NCBI GenBank assembly: GCA_009841225.1 | Contig: VXMF01000011.1 | Span: 62,001-126,000 of the forward strand | Reading direction: 5' to 3' | Source of the DNA: Terriglobia bacterium | GTDB taxonomy: Bacteria; Acidobacteriota; Terriglobia; Bryobacterales; UBA6623 | DNA length: 64,000 nucleotides | The notes under the pieces: model-generated | Told to the model about the DNA's origin: nothing | Database searches by the model: none | Seen by the model: the letters and a program-made list of their open reading frames with translations, nothing else | Part shown: in pieces, positions 21,010 through 29,113 of the stretch | Numbering within the stretch: the first letter of the stretch is position 1 | How the letters are laid out: each line of letters starts with the position of its first letter | Made by a program: the position numbers and the translations under genes

Positions 21010-22290
21010 ATGACTCTTGCACGGCCGACCACCCGGCGGACATTCGCCAAGGCTGCCGCCGCGCCCTTGATGGTGTCAGCCTCGACGCTGGGACTGGGCG
21101 GGGCCACGCCCCCTTCGGATCGGATCGCGGTCGCGGGCATCGGCATGGGCAGCCGCAACCGCAGGAATATTCAAGAGTTTCTAGACCAAGAAGATGTGCG
21201 CGTGCGCGCGGTCTGCGACCTCTTCTCGGATCGCAGGGTCGACGCGAAGCAACTGGTGGACACCCATTACGGAGACTCTGATTGTGCCGCCACTAGGTTT
21301 CACGAAGAAGTCCTCGAACGCGATGACATCGATGCCGTTGTCATCGGCACGGGCGATCGCTGGCATGCCGTGATGAGTTCGCTGGCCGCGCAGGCCGGCA
21401 AGGATGCCTACTGCGAAAAGCCGTTTTGCCTCACCATCGCCGAGGGCCGGCAGCTCGTCGAAGTCACGCGCCAGTATGGGACGGTCTGGCAGTGCGGAAC
21501 CCAGCGCCGGTCGAACCCGGGCTACGAATTTGTCATCAACGCCATTCACGGCGGCCGCATTGGCCGGCTCCACACAGTGCGTCTCTCGTTCGGAGCCACG
21601 GGCGGCTGGAAGCGCAACTCGTTCGCGGTTCCGGAGGGCGAGCCGGATGCGGAGGTCTTCGACTACGACCGCTGGCTGGGGCAGGCGCCTTGGGCGCCCT
21701 ACTCGGCTGACAGAGTGCGCTACTGGCGTCTGAACTGGGATACGGGAGCCGGGGGTGTGGCCGACATGGGACCGCACTTTATCGAAACGGTCCAATGGTT
21801 GCGTGGTAAGCCGCTCGATGCGCCGGTGGAGTACGAGGGCGAAGCCGAGTTCCGGGACGAGGGAGGCATCAACAACATCCCGTACTGGTACGAGATCCGC
21901 ACCCGCTACGGGGACGGCCTGCGGCTCAACATGGACACGGGGCGCAAGGGCCTGATGTTCGTGGGCGACGAAGGCTGGATCTTCCTCTCGGACACAGGGG
22001 GGATCGATGCCAAGCCCGATTCTGTGCTCGCGGGCCTCGAACCGCCGGACGCAAACTACAACATCCAGGGGCCGCACGTGCGCGACTTCTTGACCTGCAT
22101 GCGCAGCCGGCAGCAACCGGCGTCCAATCCGGAGGCCGCTCACAGAGCCCACACCATCGCCCACTGCGCGAACATCTGCCTTCGGCTGGGGCGCAACATG
22201 CGATGGGATGCCGCCAGCGAGCGATTCGAGGGCGACGCGGAAGCCAACAACATGCGGTATCGCACCATGCGTGCGCCATGGAGGGTTTGA
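21010..22290 (+). CDS. Tat-exported Gfo/Idh/MocA family oxidoreductase
   Basis: A 426-residue exported oxidoreductase with Tat signal ARPTTRRTFAKAAAAPL and nucleotide motif VAGIGMGSRN. CEKPF carries the catalytic Lys, and TGAGGVADMGPHFIETV the Asp and His near residue 250. The C-terminal GPHVRDFLTCMRSRQQP is typical of the exported subfamily. ATG 21001 is also in frame, but the TACACT hexamer favours ATG 21010. It is about as diverged from the copy at 14.0-15.2 kb as from iolG. A small HEAT-like protein follows 2 nt after its stop. Confidence 0.9.
   Translation: MTLARPTTRRTFAKAAAAPLMVSASTLGLGGATPPSDRIAVAGIGMGSRNRRNIQEFLDQEDVRVRAVCDLFSDRRVDAKQLVDTHYGDSDCAATRFHEEVLERDDIDAVVIGTGDRWHAVMSSLAAQAGKDAYCEKPFCLTIAEGRQLVEVTRQYGTVWQCGTQRRSNPGYEFVINAIHGGRIGRLHTVRLSFGATGGWKRNSFAVPEGEPDAEVFDYDRWLGQAPWAPYSADRVRYWRLNWDTGAGGVADMGPHFIETVQWLRGKPLDAPVEYEGEAEFRDEGGINNIPYWYEIRTRYGDGLRLNMDTGRKGLMFVGDEGWIFLSDTGGIDAKPDSVLAGLEPPDANYNIQGPHVRDFLTCMRSRQQPASNPEAAHRAHTIAHCANICLRLGRNMRWDAASERFEGDAEANNMRYRTMRAPWRV
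22280..22285 (+). promoter_or_regulatory. ribosome binding site inside the end of the oxidoreductase gene
   Basis: GGAGGG lies 7 nt before ATG 22293 and chooses it over the in-frame ATG 22278, which would be upstream of the site. Confidence 0.6.
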
Positions 22291-22292
22291 GC

Positions 22293-22700
22293 ATGCAGCG
22301 TGACCAGGTACGGGCTGCCGTACAAGCCGTTGCCGAGTATGACTTCGGCAGGACCGCAACTGCGCTCTTCGAGCTCGATCGCCTGATCAACGCATCCCAC
22401 GGAGACAGCGATGCCCGGTCGTGGATCGAGGCCGGGTTGGCGCAGATCTTGGAGTCTGACGCGAGCTTGGCCGCCAAGCAGGAAGTTTGCCGGAGACTGT
22501 GGCGCATCGGAACAGATGCTTCGCTCGGTGCGCTCGCCAAGCTGCTCGAGGACGACGATCCCAAGCTAGTGGCGGCTTCATGCTACGCGATCGGCAGGCG
22601 GCCGTCGGCGCGAGCCGACGAGGCGTTGAAGTTGGCGCTGCGCAAGGCACCGCAGCCGTGCCGGGCAGCGATCGAGAGCCTGATCGAAGACCGGACCTGA
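22293..22700 (+). CDS. small HEAT-repeat-like protein
   Basis: A 135-residue all-helical protein. The second half (LGALAKLLEDDDPKLVAASCYAIGRRP followed by ADEALKLALRKAP) looks like one or two HEAT or PBS-lyase-like repeats, usually protein-binding scaffolds. No catalytic motif, signal peptide or membrane segment is seen. It starts 2 nt after the stop of the exported oxidoreductase, with a strong GGAGGG inside that gene, so co-translation is likely. A functional link to an exported enzyme is not obvious. Confidence 0.72.
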   Translation: MQRDQVRAAVQAVAEYDFGRTATALFELDRLINASHGDSDARSWIEAGLAQILESDASLAAKQEVCRRLWRIGTDASLGALAKLLEDDDPKLVAASCYAIGRRPSARADEALKLALRKAPQPCRAAIESLIEDRT

Positions 22701-22739
22701 TCGCGGCGCGCCGCTTCGCCGTTCGCGCCCGGCATTCGG

Positions 22740-22745
22740 CATAAT
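22740..22745 (+). promoter_or_regulatory. -10-like hexamer at mmsA
   Basis: CATAAT ends 7 nt before ATG 22753 with no Shine-Dalgarno sequence between. Fits a leaderless message. Confidence 0.4.
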
Positions 22746-22752
22746 CGACTTG

Positions 22753-24222
22753 ATGCAAGCCGTTACGAATTTCATCGCCGGCGAGTGGAGCGCAGCTTCC
22801 GGGGCCGATGCTTCCCCGGTGATCGATCCCGCCACGAACGAATTGCTGGCCACCGTGCCCGTGGACGGCAGCGATGCCGTTGCCGAGGCAGTCTCGGCCG
22901 CGGAACGTGCCTATCCGGATTGGCGCGGCGTCCCGCCGGGCGAGCGCATTCAGTTCCTGTTTCGCTTCAAGCAGTTGCTGGAGGAGGACTTCGACGAGAT
23001 CGCTCGCCTCGTCTCGCGCGAAAACGGCAAGACATACGCCGAGGCTGCTGGAGAACTGCGGCGCGGCATCGAGAACGTCGAGGTCGCCTGCGGCATTCCG
23101 ACGATGATGCAGGGCTACAACCTCGAGGACATCGCGCGCGGGATCGACGAGACCATGATCCGGCAGCCGCTGGGCGTGGTCGGGGTGATCACCCCGTTCA
23201 ACTTCCCGGTGATGATCCCGCTGTGGTTCCTGCCCTATGCGATCGCTTGCGGCAACACGGTAGTCATCAAGCCGTCCGAAAAGGTGCCGCTTTCGATCCG
23301 CAGGGTCATCGAGGTCTTGCAGCGCACCGGCCTGCCCAAGGGCGTGGTCAATCTAGTCCATGGCGGCGTGGCTGCCGCCAACGCCTTGGTGGAGCATCCC
23401 CAGGTGAGGGCGATCAGCTTCGTCGGGTCCAGTCCGGTGGCGCGGCATGTCTACGCTACTGCCGCTCGCCATGGCAAGCGCGTGCAGTGCCAGGGGGGCG
23501 CGAAGAACCACGTGGTCGTCCTGCCGGACGCCGACATGGAGACTACCACCAAGATCGTCGGTGACAGTGCTTTCGGCTGCGCGGGCCAGCGCTGCTTGGC
23601 CGTGTCGACCGTGGTCACCGTTGGCGATGCGCACGAGCCGTTTCGCGACGCGATCGCCTCTTCCGCCGCTGCGCTGAAAGTCGGGCCGGGCTTGTCGGAA
23701 GGCGTGGAGATGGGGCCTGTCATCACGGCCGAGAGCCGCAGGCGCATCGAGGGCGCCATCGGTCGCGGAACCTCTGACGGAGCTACGGCGGTCCTTGACG
23801 GCCGCGGGATTCAGATCGACGGATGTTCAGAGGGCAACTTCGTCGGTCCGACCATTCTGGACAGAGTAACGCCCGGCAGCTACCTCGCAACGACCGAGGT
23901 TTTCGGGCCTGTGCTCGGACTGACGCCTGTCAAGAACCTTGACGAGGCGATCGAAGTCATCGCCGGCAGCCCGTTCGGCAATGCGTCCTCGATCTTTACC
24001 AGCAGCGGGGCCTCGGCGCGCAAGTTCCGCAGCGAGGTTCCGACCGGCAACGTGGGCGTGAACATCGGCGTTGCGGCACCGATGGCCTACTTTCCGTTCA
24101 GCGGCTGGAAGGACAGTTTCTTCGGGGTGCTCCACGGGCAAGGCCGGGATGCGGTCGAGTTCTACACCGACAAGAAGGTCGTGGTCGAGCGCTGGCCGCA
24201 GGAATGGTCGCGCAAGTTCTGA
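22753..24222 (+). CDS. mmsA: methylmalonate-semialdehyde dehydrogenase (CoA-acylating)
   Basis: A 489-residue aldehyde dehydrogenase of the methylmalonate/malonate-semialdehyde subgroup. It oxidises the semialdehyde with NAD and CoA, giving propionyl- or acetyl-CoA in valine, beta-alanine or inositol breakdown. Motifs: TPFNFPVMIPLW, the nucleotide loop FVGSSPVARHVY, GGAKNHVVVLPDAD characteristic of the CoA-acylating subgroup, and the catalytic Cys in GCAGQRCLAV. The usual Glu of hydrolytic aldehyde dehydrogenases is replaced by this GGAKNH region. ATG 22753 is preferred over the overlapping TTG 22750. With iolG in the same window it could serve inositol catabolism, but other iol genes are absent. 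Confidence 0.94.
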   Translation: MQAVTNFIAGEWSAASGADASPVIDPATNELLATVPVDGSDAVAEAVSAAERAYPDWRGVPPGERIQFLFRFKQLLEEDFDEIARLVSRENGKTYAEAAGELRRGIENVEVACGIPTMMQGYNLEDIARGIDETMIRQPLGVVGVITPFNFPVMIPLWFLPYAIACGNTVVIKPSEKVPLSIRRVIEVLQRTGLPKGVVNLVHGGVAAANALVEHPQVRAISFVGSSPVARHVYATAARHGKRVQCQGGAKNHVVVLPDADMETTTKIVGDSAFGCAGQRCLAVSTVVTVGDAHEPFRDAIASSAAALKVGPGLSEGVEMGPVITAESRRRIEGAIGRGTSDGATAVLDGRGIQIDGCSEGNFVGPTILDRVTPGSYLATTEVFGPVLGLTPVKNLDEAIEVIAGSPFGNASSIFTSSGASARKFRSEVPTGNVGVNIGVAAPMAYFPFSGWKDSFFGVLHGQGRDAVEFYTDKKVVVERWPQEWSRKF

Positions 24223-24233
24223 CTCACCGCCCG

Positions 24234-24734
24234 TCAAGGCCGCATGGCCGACGGAGGCTTTTCCCAATATTGCTCGTGGCAGGCAGTGCAGACGACGTAC
24301 AAGTCACCGCCTGTATCGAAGACCCCTTGGTCGTCGCGGTTATCAGCCGCTTCCATTACCTGCATCGCGGCATCGATCAACCCGTTGGCATAGGTCATCC
24401 AGTCCGCACTGTCACGTGCCCGGCCCTCCATCATCAGCAGGTTGCCTGCCTCGGCGAGGGTGTAAGCGCTCTGCATGACGTGCATCCATTCGTCTTCGTT
24501 GGCAGGCCGGATCTCGTTGGTGCCCTCGACTGTGATGATCGTCCCGACCGAGTCCCAGACGACCTCCGCATGAGGGTAGACCACGTCGTGCATCACATCT
24601 TCCACACTGCCCACGGGCCTGAACGGCGGGCCGGCCGGCGACGCTTGCTCGCTTAGACCGCAACCTGCGCAGACCGCGACCACTACGATCGCGGCGGCGA
24701 GGGCCCGCGGCATCCAACAGTTCTCAAGTTTCAT
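24234..24734 (-). CDS. cytochrome c'-like lipoprotein
   Basis: A 166-residue lipoprotein. A hydrophobic N terminus ends in lipobox AVCAGC (Cys25). Four helical stretches follow, and the single haem site CTACH (residues 149-153) lies near the C terminus, the layout of class II (cytochrome c'-type) cytochromes, where the haem motif is C-terminal. Such proteins bind haem with an open site and often interact with NO or serve small redox roles in the periplasm. It converges with mmsA (11-nt gap) and is divergent from the DUF6644 pair. Confidence 0.8.
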   Translation of the reverse strand: MKLENCWMPRALAAAIVVVAVCAGCGLSEQASPAGPPFRPVGSVEDVMHDVVYPHAEVVWDSVGTIITVEGTNEIRPANEDEWMHVMQSAYTLAEAGNLLMMEGRARDSADWMTYANGLIDAAMQVMEAADNRDDQGVFDTGGDLYVVCTACHEQYWEKPPSAMRP

Positions 24735-24918
24735 CAGACTTGCTCCGTTCCGAGTGATTACGCTGCGAAGTCCGGCAGGCGGCGGCGGGCCACCAAGCTC
24801 TGCGCAATGCATACACTTTAGCGCTTGCCTCCGGTGCGTCGCAGCGGAACGGCAAGACGAACGGACTCTATTTAGGTCGCGGCCGGCATCTGCTCCCTGA
24901 GAGTCGGGCACGGTTTTC

Positions 24919-24927
24919 TGATACAGT
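24919..24927 (+). promoter_or_regulatory. extended -10 promoter candidate for the DUF6644 pair
   Basis: TG-A-TACAGT forms an extended -10 element 79 nt before ATG 25006. The rest of the 271-nt divergent gap shows no clear -35 box. Confidence 0.3.
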
Positions 24928-25005
24928 CTCTTTCTAGTTCGGCCCATCGTGCTCGCGATCGGGCGCCCTCTGGGTCGGGCACGGACTGGAGAGTCGAGTC
25001 CCGGG

Positions 25006-25503
25006 ATGTCCTTGCAAGTCCTATTGGAGTCTCTCGAAGCATCGTGGGCGAGCGTCGCGATCCGTGAGTCGATCTTGTTCTACCCCTTGGTGGAGACCAC
25101 TCACGTGCTGACGCTGTGCCTGTTCTTGGGGATGACTTCGGCCTGGGACCTGCGCCTGGCTGGCTGTGCGCTGCGCAGTGTACCGGTATCCCAGGTGGTG
25201 AACCGCCTCTTTCCGTGGGCCATCGCCGGATTCGTGCTGATGGTGATCAGCGGCGGGCTGCTGTTCCTGTCCGGACCGGTGCGCGCGTCGCAGAACATCT
25301 TCTTCCAGGTCAAGATGGTGACGATCGCCTTGGCCGGAATCAACGCGTTCGTCTTTCACAGAACGGTCTTTCGCTGGGTTGAGGAGTGGGACGAGGCGGA
25401 CACAATCCCGACACGAGCCCGCATGGCTGGCATCGGCTCGCTCGTGCTGTGGAGCATCGTGGTCATCTGCGGGCGCATGCAAGCGTACAACTGGTTCGAC
25501 TAA
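25006..25503 (+). CDS. DUF6644-like integral membrane protein (first of pair)
   Basis: A 165-residue membrane protein with about four hydrophobic segments. The N terminus ESLEASWASVAIRES then FYPLVETTHVLTLCLFLG, with His in the first span, and a second-span WDLRLAG motif match the DUF6644 type. Conserved His and Arg near membrane faces suggest cofactor or haem binding, but this is unproven. It is paired with a paralogue after 12 nt. The two align along their length (IRES, FPLVE/FPVIE, TH/VHLL, DLRL). ATG 25006 is the best start; a longer reading from 24949 is possible. Confidence 0.78.
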   Translation: MSLQVLLESLEASWASVAIRESILFYPLVETTHVLTLCLFLGMTSAWDLRLAGCALRSVPVSQVVNRLFPWAIAGFVLMVISGGLLFLSGPVRASQNIFFQVKMVTIALAGINAFVFHRTVFRWVEEWDEADTIPTRARMAGIGSLVLWSIVVICGRMQAYNWFD

Positions 25504-25515
25504 CGGGGTTTGAAC

Positions 25516-25992
25516 ATGGATCTTCTGCCGGTCTTCCAGTGGCTCGAGGACACGACGATTGGGGTCGTCATCCGTGAGTCGCTGTGGCTCTTTCCTGTTA
25601 TCGAGGCCGTGCATCTCCTGGCACTCGCTCTGATCGGGGGCATGATCCTGGTGGTGGACCTGCGCTTGCTTGGTTTCGGCATCCGCAGCCAGTCATCGGC
25701 CGCATTGGCGACGAGCCTGCACCCGTGGCTGGTCGGTGGCTTGATCACGATGGTCGCCACCGGCGTGCCGATGTTCCTGTCCGAGGCGATCAAGTGCTAC
25801 TACAGCCCGCCGTTTTGGTACAAGATGTGTTTCTTTGCGGTGGCGCTGCTGTACACCTTCACGGTGCGCAAGCGGGTTGCCGCGGCGGATGCGGTGGCGC
25901 TTGGCCCGGTCTGGGGCAGACTCTCAGCGCTGACTTCGCTCGCCCTCTGGTTCTGCGTCGGGTTCTCGGGTCGCTGGATTGCGTTCTATTGA
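25516..25992 (+). CDS. DUF6644-like integral membrane protein (second of pair)
   Basis: A 158-residue paralogue of the preceding protein: LEDTTIGVVIRES, FPVIEAVHLLALALIGG, VDLRLLGFG, then two to three further hydrophobic segments and terminal FSGRWIAFY. Four predicted spans, with the conserved His in span one and Arg after span two. Twelve nucleotides separate it from the first copy, so the two are probably made together and may form a heterodimer in the inner membrane. No soluble partner is in the operon. Function is unknown. Confidence 0.78.
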   Translation: MDLLPVFQWLEDTTIGVVIRESLWLFPVIEAVHLLALALIGGMILVVDLRLLGFGIRSQSSAALATSLHPWLVGGLITMVATGVPMFLSEAIKCYYSPPFWYKMCFFAVALLYTFTVRKRVAAADAVALGPVWGRLSALTSLALWFCVGFSGRWIAFY

Positions 25993-26130
25993 TCTGCGAG
26001 TAATTCGCCTTCGCTAGGATTCGCCGAGGCTTGATCGCTCTTTTCGGGCTGACCCTTCCGGTCGCTGGCTCGTAATTCCGGCTCAGCTCCAGCTGGGCGA
26101 TCTTTGGTGCCTCGCGCTGATCTTGTCAAC

Positions 26131-26136
26131 TACGAT
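26131..26136 (+). promoter_or_regulatory. weak -10-like hexamer at esterase gene
   Basis: TACGAT ends 9 nt before ATG 26146 and no Shine-Dalgarno sequence follows. Weak match, listed because the spacing repeats that of other genes here. Confidence 0.25.
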
Positions 26137-26145
26137 GAGAACAGA

Positions 26146-27048
26146 ATGTTGCGAGTTCTTCTTGGAGCTGTTGTCGCCGCGACATTGTTGTCGGCGGAGA
26201 CCTATCACGTCTACTATCTCGGCGGTCAATCGAACATGGACGGGTACGGCAAGGTCGGTGAGCTATCCGCTGACCTCCGAGGGGTAAACAACGCCGTGCC
26301 CATCTTTCACGGCAATCCCACGCCTGATGGCGCGGCAGGCGGAGGCCTGGGCGTTTGGGCCAAGCTGCGCCCCGGACACGGCGCAGGCTTCAGCGCGGAC
26401 AGCACCGCGAACAAGTACTCGAACCGATTCGGGATCGAGGTCACATTCGTGCGCCGATTGAATGAGCTTCGCCCCGGTGAGAAGATTGCGCTGATCAAGT
26501 ATTCGCGCGGTGGCACCTCGATCGATGAAACGGCGGCCCGTTGGTTTGGCAGTTGGGAGGCTGACTTTATTGGAGGTCCCCAACAGTACTCCGGCGTCAA
26601 CCAGTACGACAACTTCTTGAGCACGTTGAAGAACGCGTTCGCCGAGCGAGATATCGATGGCGACGGGGCGAGCGACGTACTGATCCCCGCTGGAATCTTG
26701 TGGATGCAGGGCGAGAGCGACGCCGTCACCGCCGTCGTCGCGGGGCGTTACGAGCGCAATCTCAAGCGCTTGATGGACCTCATGCGGGCGGCCCTGCGGG
26801 TCGACGATCTACCGGTGGTGATCGGACGCATCTCAGACTCGGGCGAGGACAAGGACGGCAAGGTTTGGAATTTCGGCGATGTCGTGAGGCAGGCCCAGCA
26901 GGATTTCGTCGACTCCGACACAGCTGCCGCCATCGTTACCGAGACTGACAAGTACGGCTATTCCGACCCCTATCACTACGACACGAACGGGTACGTCGAA
27001 CTCGGCAAACGCTTCGCCGAAGCGATTCATTCGATTCGTCCGGAGTAG
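26146..27048 (+). CDS. secreted SGNH/sialate O-acetylesterase-like carbohydrate esterase
   Basis: A 300-residue exported esterase. After a signal peptide ending about LLSAE comes the SGNH block I motif LGGQSNMDGYG, with the nucleophile Ser. IKYSRGGTS and ILWMQGESD are blocks of the sialate O-acetylesterase domain, and the catalytic Asp-His is in DPYHYDTNGY. It removes acetyl groups from sugars. An acidic DIDGDGASD loop resembles a calcium-binding EF-hand or dockerin loop and suggests metal stabilisation. ATG 26146 gives a clean signal peptide. Neighbours give no substrate clue. Confidence 0.86.
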   Translation: MLRVLLGAVVAATLLSAETYHVYYLGGQSNMDGYGKVGELSADLRGVNNAVPIFHGNPTPDGAAGGGLGVWAKLRPGHGAGFSADSTANKYSNRFGIEVTFVRRLNELRPGEKIALIKYSRGGTSIDETAARWFGSWEADFIGGPQQYSGVNQYDNFLSTLKNAFAERDIDGDGASDVLIPAGILWMQGESDAVTAVVAGRYERNLKRLMDLMRAALRVDDLPVVIGRISDSGEDKDGKVWNFGDVVRQAQQDFVDSDTAAAIVTETDKYGYSDPYHYDTNGYVELGKRFAEAIHSIRPE

Positions 27049-27195
27049 TCCCGATGCGGGTGGCGATCTGAGCTATCGCGCGGACACTATATCGCGTTCG
27101 CCTCTTCGAGAAGCTGGCGGCACGGGCGCGTGGTGAGGCGAGGACATCCCTCTGAGCCTGCTGCTCCGGGCTTACCGCACATCACCAATGCCCCG

Positions 27196-27213
27196 CCCAA
27201 TTGAAGAATTGGG
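27196..27213. other. perfect hairpin between convergent genes
   Basis: CCCAATT and AATTGGG are separated by the tetraloop GAAG. It lies between the converging esterase and YjbQ genes. There is no T tract on either strand, so it is at best a weak bidirectional terminator or RNA-end stabiliser. Confidence 0.35.
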
Positions 27214-27257
27214 GGACAGATGCAGCAGTCCATCGGGCCAAGCTAAGCCGGGCGTGC

Positions 27258-27677
27258 CTACTGGCCTACCACGTGCAGCACTAGGGTCCGCCGATGCGGG
27301 CGGCGTCGGTGCTCGAAGAGATAGATTCCCTGCCAGGTGCCGAGCGTCGGCCTTCGGTCGACAACGGGTATCGCCAAGTGTGTCTGGGTCAACGCTGTCC
27401 GAATGTGCGCCGGCATGTCATCCGGCCCTTCCATCGTGTGCTGGTACAGGCGATTATCTTCGGGCACCAGGCGGGCGAAGAACCTCTCGAGGTCATGGAC
27501 GACGTCTGGGTCGGCGTTTTCTTGAATTGTCAAGGACGCGGACGTATGGCGTATGTACACAGTCAGCATGCCGGTCTCAATGTCAAGCCCTGCCACCCAG
27601 TCCAGAATCGGTCGGGTGACCTCGGACAAGCCCTTGCCTCTGGTTTCGAAATGCAGCTGTCGCACAAACTGTTTCAT
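27258..27677 (-). CDS. YjbQ/UPF0047 family protein
   Basis: A 139-residue protein of the YjbQ (UPF0047) family. The signature HTSASLTIQENAD starts at His44, and EGPDDMPAHI and the TWQGIYLFEHR block follow in order. Members have weak thiamine-phosphate synthase activity in vitro and form a trimer with a metal-binding cleft; the physiological role is unsettled. ATG 27677 gives the normal N terminus. It converges with the esterase gene. Confidence 0.92.
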   Translation of the reverse strand: MKQFVRQLHFETRGKGLSEVTRPILDWVAGLDIETGMLTVYIRHTSASLTIQENADPDVVHDLERFFARLVPEDNRLYQHTMEGPDDMPAHIRTALTQTHLAIPVVDRRPTLGTWQGIYLFEHRRRPHRRTLVLHVVGQ

Positions 27678-28037
27678 CTCAGTGCCCCTAGTCTTCTCTT
27701 GAACTGCCGCTGGAGTCAGCGACCACAGGTAGCGGCACACTCAGGCCCGCAGCGTGGCCAGCTAGCAGACGAGCCATCGGTTCCGCAACGGATCTTACGC
27801 GCTGTGGCGTTTCTTGATCTCGTCGAAAGCAAGACGACTAGAACGTAACACGCGGTGTTCTCGTGCACCGTTGGCGAGGCGTTCTCGGCGAAATCCGTAG
27901 GAGCAATCTAAGACAGCAACGGCTACTTCGCTCAGGCCACCGTGCGCTCCCCAACTCTACGAATTATGTCGGAGGAGCTGGCTCCTTCATGCTGAGCATC
28001 ATCACTGTCGCAATACCGTGTCTCGGTCGGCAAAGTC
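27678..28037. other. 360-nt gap without a supportable gene
   Basis: No reading frame here looks coding on either strand. A short imperfect hairpin (GGAG-CTGG-CTCC) lies near 27980. The gap separates the 3' end of the HigA-like gene from the 5' end of yjbQ, so it must hold the yjbQ promoter, but I cannot point to one. Confidence 0.4.
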
Positions 28038-28355
28038 TCACGCCACCGCCCCGAGACCGTTCTTCGCTACCAGCGTCAGCAGCTTCAGCGAGGCACCGCG
28101 CGGTCGCTTCTCACCGCGCTCCCACTGGCTCACCAGACCCGTGGTCACATTGGGGTAGCGGGCGAACACCGCTTGGCTCGCATTCTCCCGCAGCCGGATT
28201 TCGCGGATTCGCTCCGGTGCCATCTCCTCGACCGGAGTCAGGCACATCTCGTCGAACGCCTTCATCGTCCGCTTGGACATCGCGCCCGCCTCCGCCATGC
28301 CGAGCGCAGTCTCATGCACAGAGGCAAGCACGTCGCTACCGTATCGCTTAGCCAT
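28038..28355 (-). CDS. HigA-like antitoxin, XRE-type DNA-binding protein
   Basis: A 105-residue protein with a C-terminal helix-turn-helix (IREIRLRENASQAVFARYPNVTTGLVSQWERGEKRP), typical of antitoxins encoded downstream of a RelE/HigB toxin. The N-terminal part (VHETALGMAEAG) is also standard for this subfamily. ATG 28355 overlaps the end of the toxin remnant by 8 nt. With the toxin broken, the protein is an orphan antitoxin and may act as a simple repressor. Confidence 0.86.
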   Translation of the reverse strand: MAKRYGSDVLASVHETALGMAEAGAMSKRTMKAFDEMCLTPVEEMAPERIREIRLRENASQAVFARYPNVTTGLVSQWERGEKRPRGASLKLLTLVAKNGLGAVA

Positions 28356-28563
28356 CGCAGATCACCTCGCTGATTGTCCCATTCGCCAGCATCGCGTTAA
28401 GGGCGGCATTGTGCAGCCCGAGCATCTCATCGGCCAGCGCCCGTACTGCCCGAAGTTCGGCTAGCCGAAGATTCTCTCGGGCGCTCTTCGCGAATCCGTG
28501 GACGAAGAACGCACGCTCGCTTCGGCGCGGCACCAAGATCGCCCGAATGCGGGTGGTTCTCGG
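28348..28563 (-). pseudogene. HigB/RelE-type toxin, 5'-truncated remnant
   Basis: The reading frame up to 28348 encodes the C-terminal half of a RelE/HigB-type toxin: RSERAFFVHGFAKSARENL, then LADEMLGLHNAALNAML and GTISEVICDG, the usual tail of this family. Intact members are about 110-125 residues; here only some 60-70 remain. The N-terminal half is missing because the frame runs directly into the 3' end of the DUF6152 gene, whose stop is at 28565-28567. No plausible start with a ribosome binding site precedes the remnant. The join suggests a deletion that fused the module to the secreted-protein operon. Confidence 0.75.
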
Positions 28564-28564
28564 C

Positions 28565-28996
28565 CTACCGCTCGGTGGGGTCCCTTCCGTCCCGAGGCGC
28601 ACCAGTGCCGGACGACCCCATGAACAGCCGACGGCCATCCTCAAAGGTCAGATCGCGACCGTTGGCCTTTTGCGTGCCGTCCTTGGCTTGGTAGCCATCG
28701 ACCATGATGATCGTGCCCGGCAGCAGGGATTGCTTGGTGAAACCGCGACGGAAGAGGGTGTTTGGTGTGCCGCCCTCGATCATCCATTGCTCGACCTTGC
28801 CGTCTTCCATCGTCACGTCGATATGAATCCAAGCGTGCGGGTTGATCCACTCCATCTTGGTCACCGTGCCCTTGAGCTGCACGGGCCGTTTAGCGTCGAA
28901 CTCGGCTGAGAACGCATGATGGGCGAGCAGCTGCGCTGCTGCCAACAGGGTGATCAGGATGATCGTGACGCAGATGCTTGCGGCTCTTTTGGACAT
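28565..28996 (-). CDS. DUF6152 family secreted protein (copy 1)
   Basis: A 143-residue exported protein with signal peptide ending LLAHH. The conserved HHAFSAEFDA start, EWINPHAWIHI and GGTPNTLFRRG, and the tail GSSGTGAPRD define the family. The His pair at the mature N terminus could be a metal site, which is speculation. Upstream is a Shine-Dalgarno stretch GAGGAGAGAAGG. It is the third gene of a B-A-DUF6152 set and has a close homologue at 33387. Function is unknown. Confidence 0.85.
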   Translation of the reverse strand: MSKRAASICVTIILITLLAAAQLLAHHAFSAEFDAKRPVQLKGTVTKMEWINPHAWIHIDVTMEDGKVEQWMIEGGTPNTLFRRGFTKQSLLPGTIIMVDGYQAKDGTQKANGRDLTFEDGRRLFMGSSGTGAPRDGRDPTER

Positions 28997-29113
28997 GTTG
29001 CCTTCTCTCCTCGGTTGCAGTTTACCCTAACGAGCCCGCGATAGGTTCAGCAAGCCGTGACCTGACGCTTGGCAGGGCTTGCCATCGAAAGAACGCCCCC
29101 CGTTGCGCTCGAA

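Noticed and set aside
27294..27848. 184-codon frame on the plus strand across yjbQ
   Set aside because: Antisense to yjbQ, which has clear family motifs.
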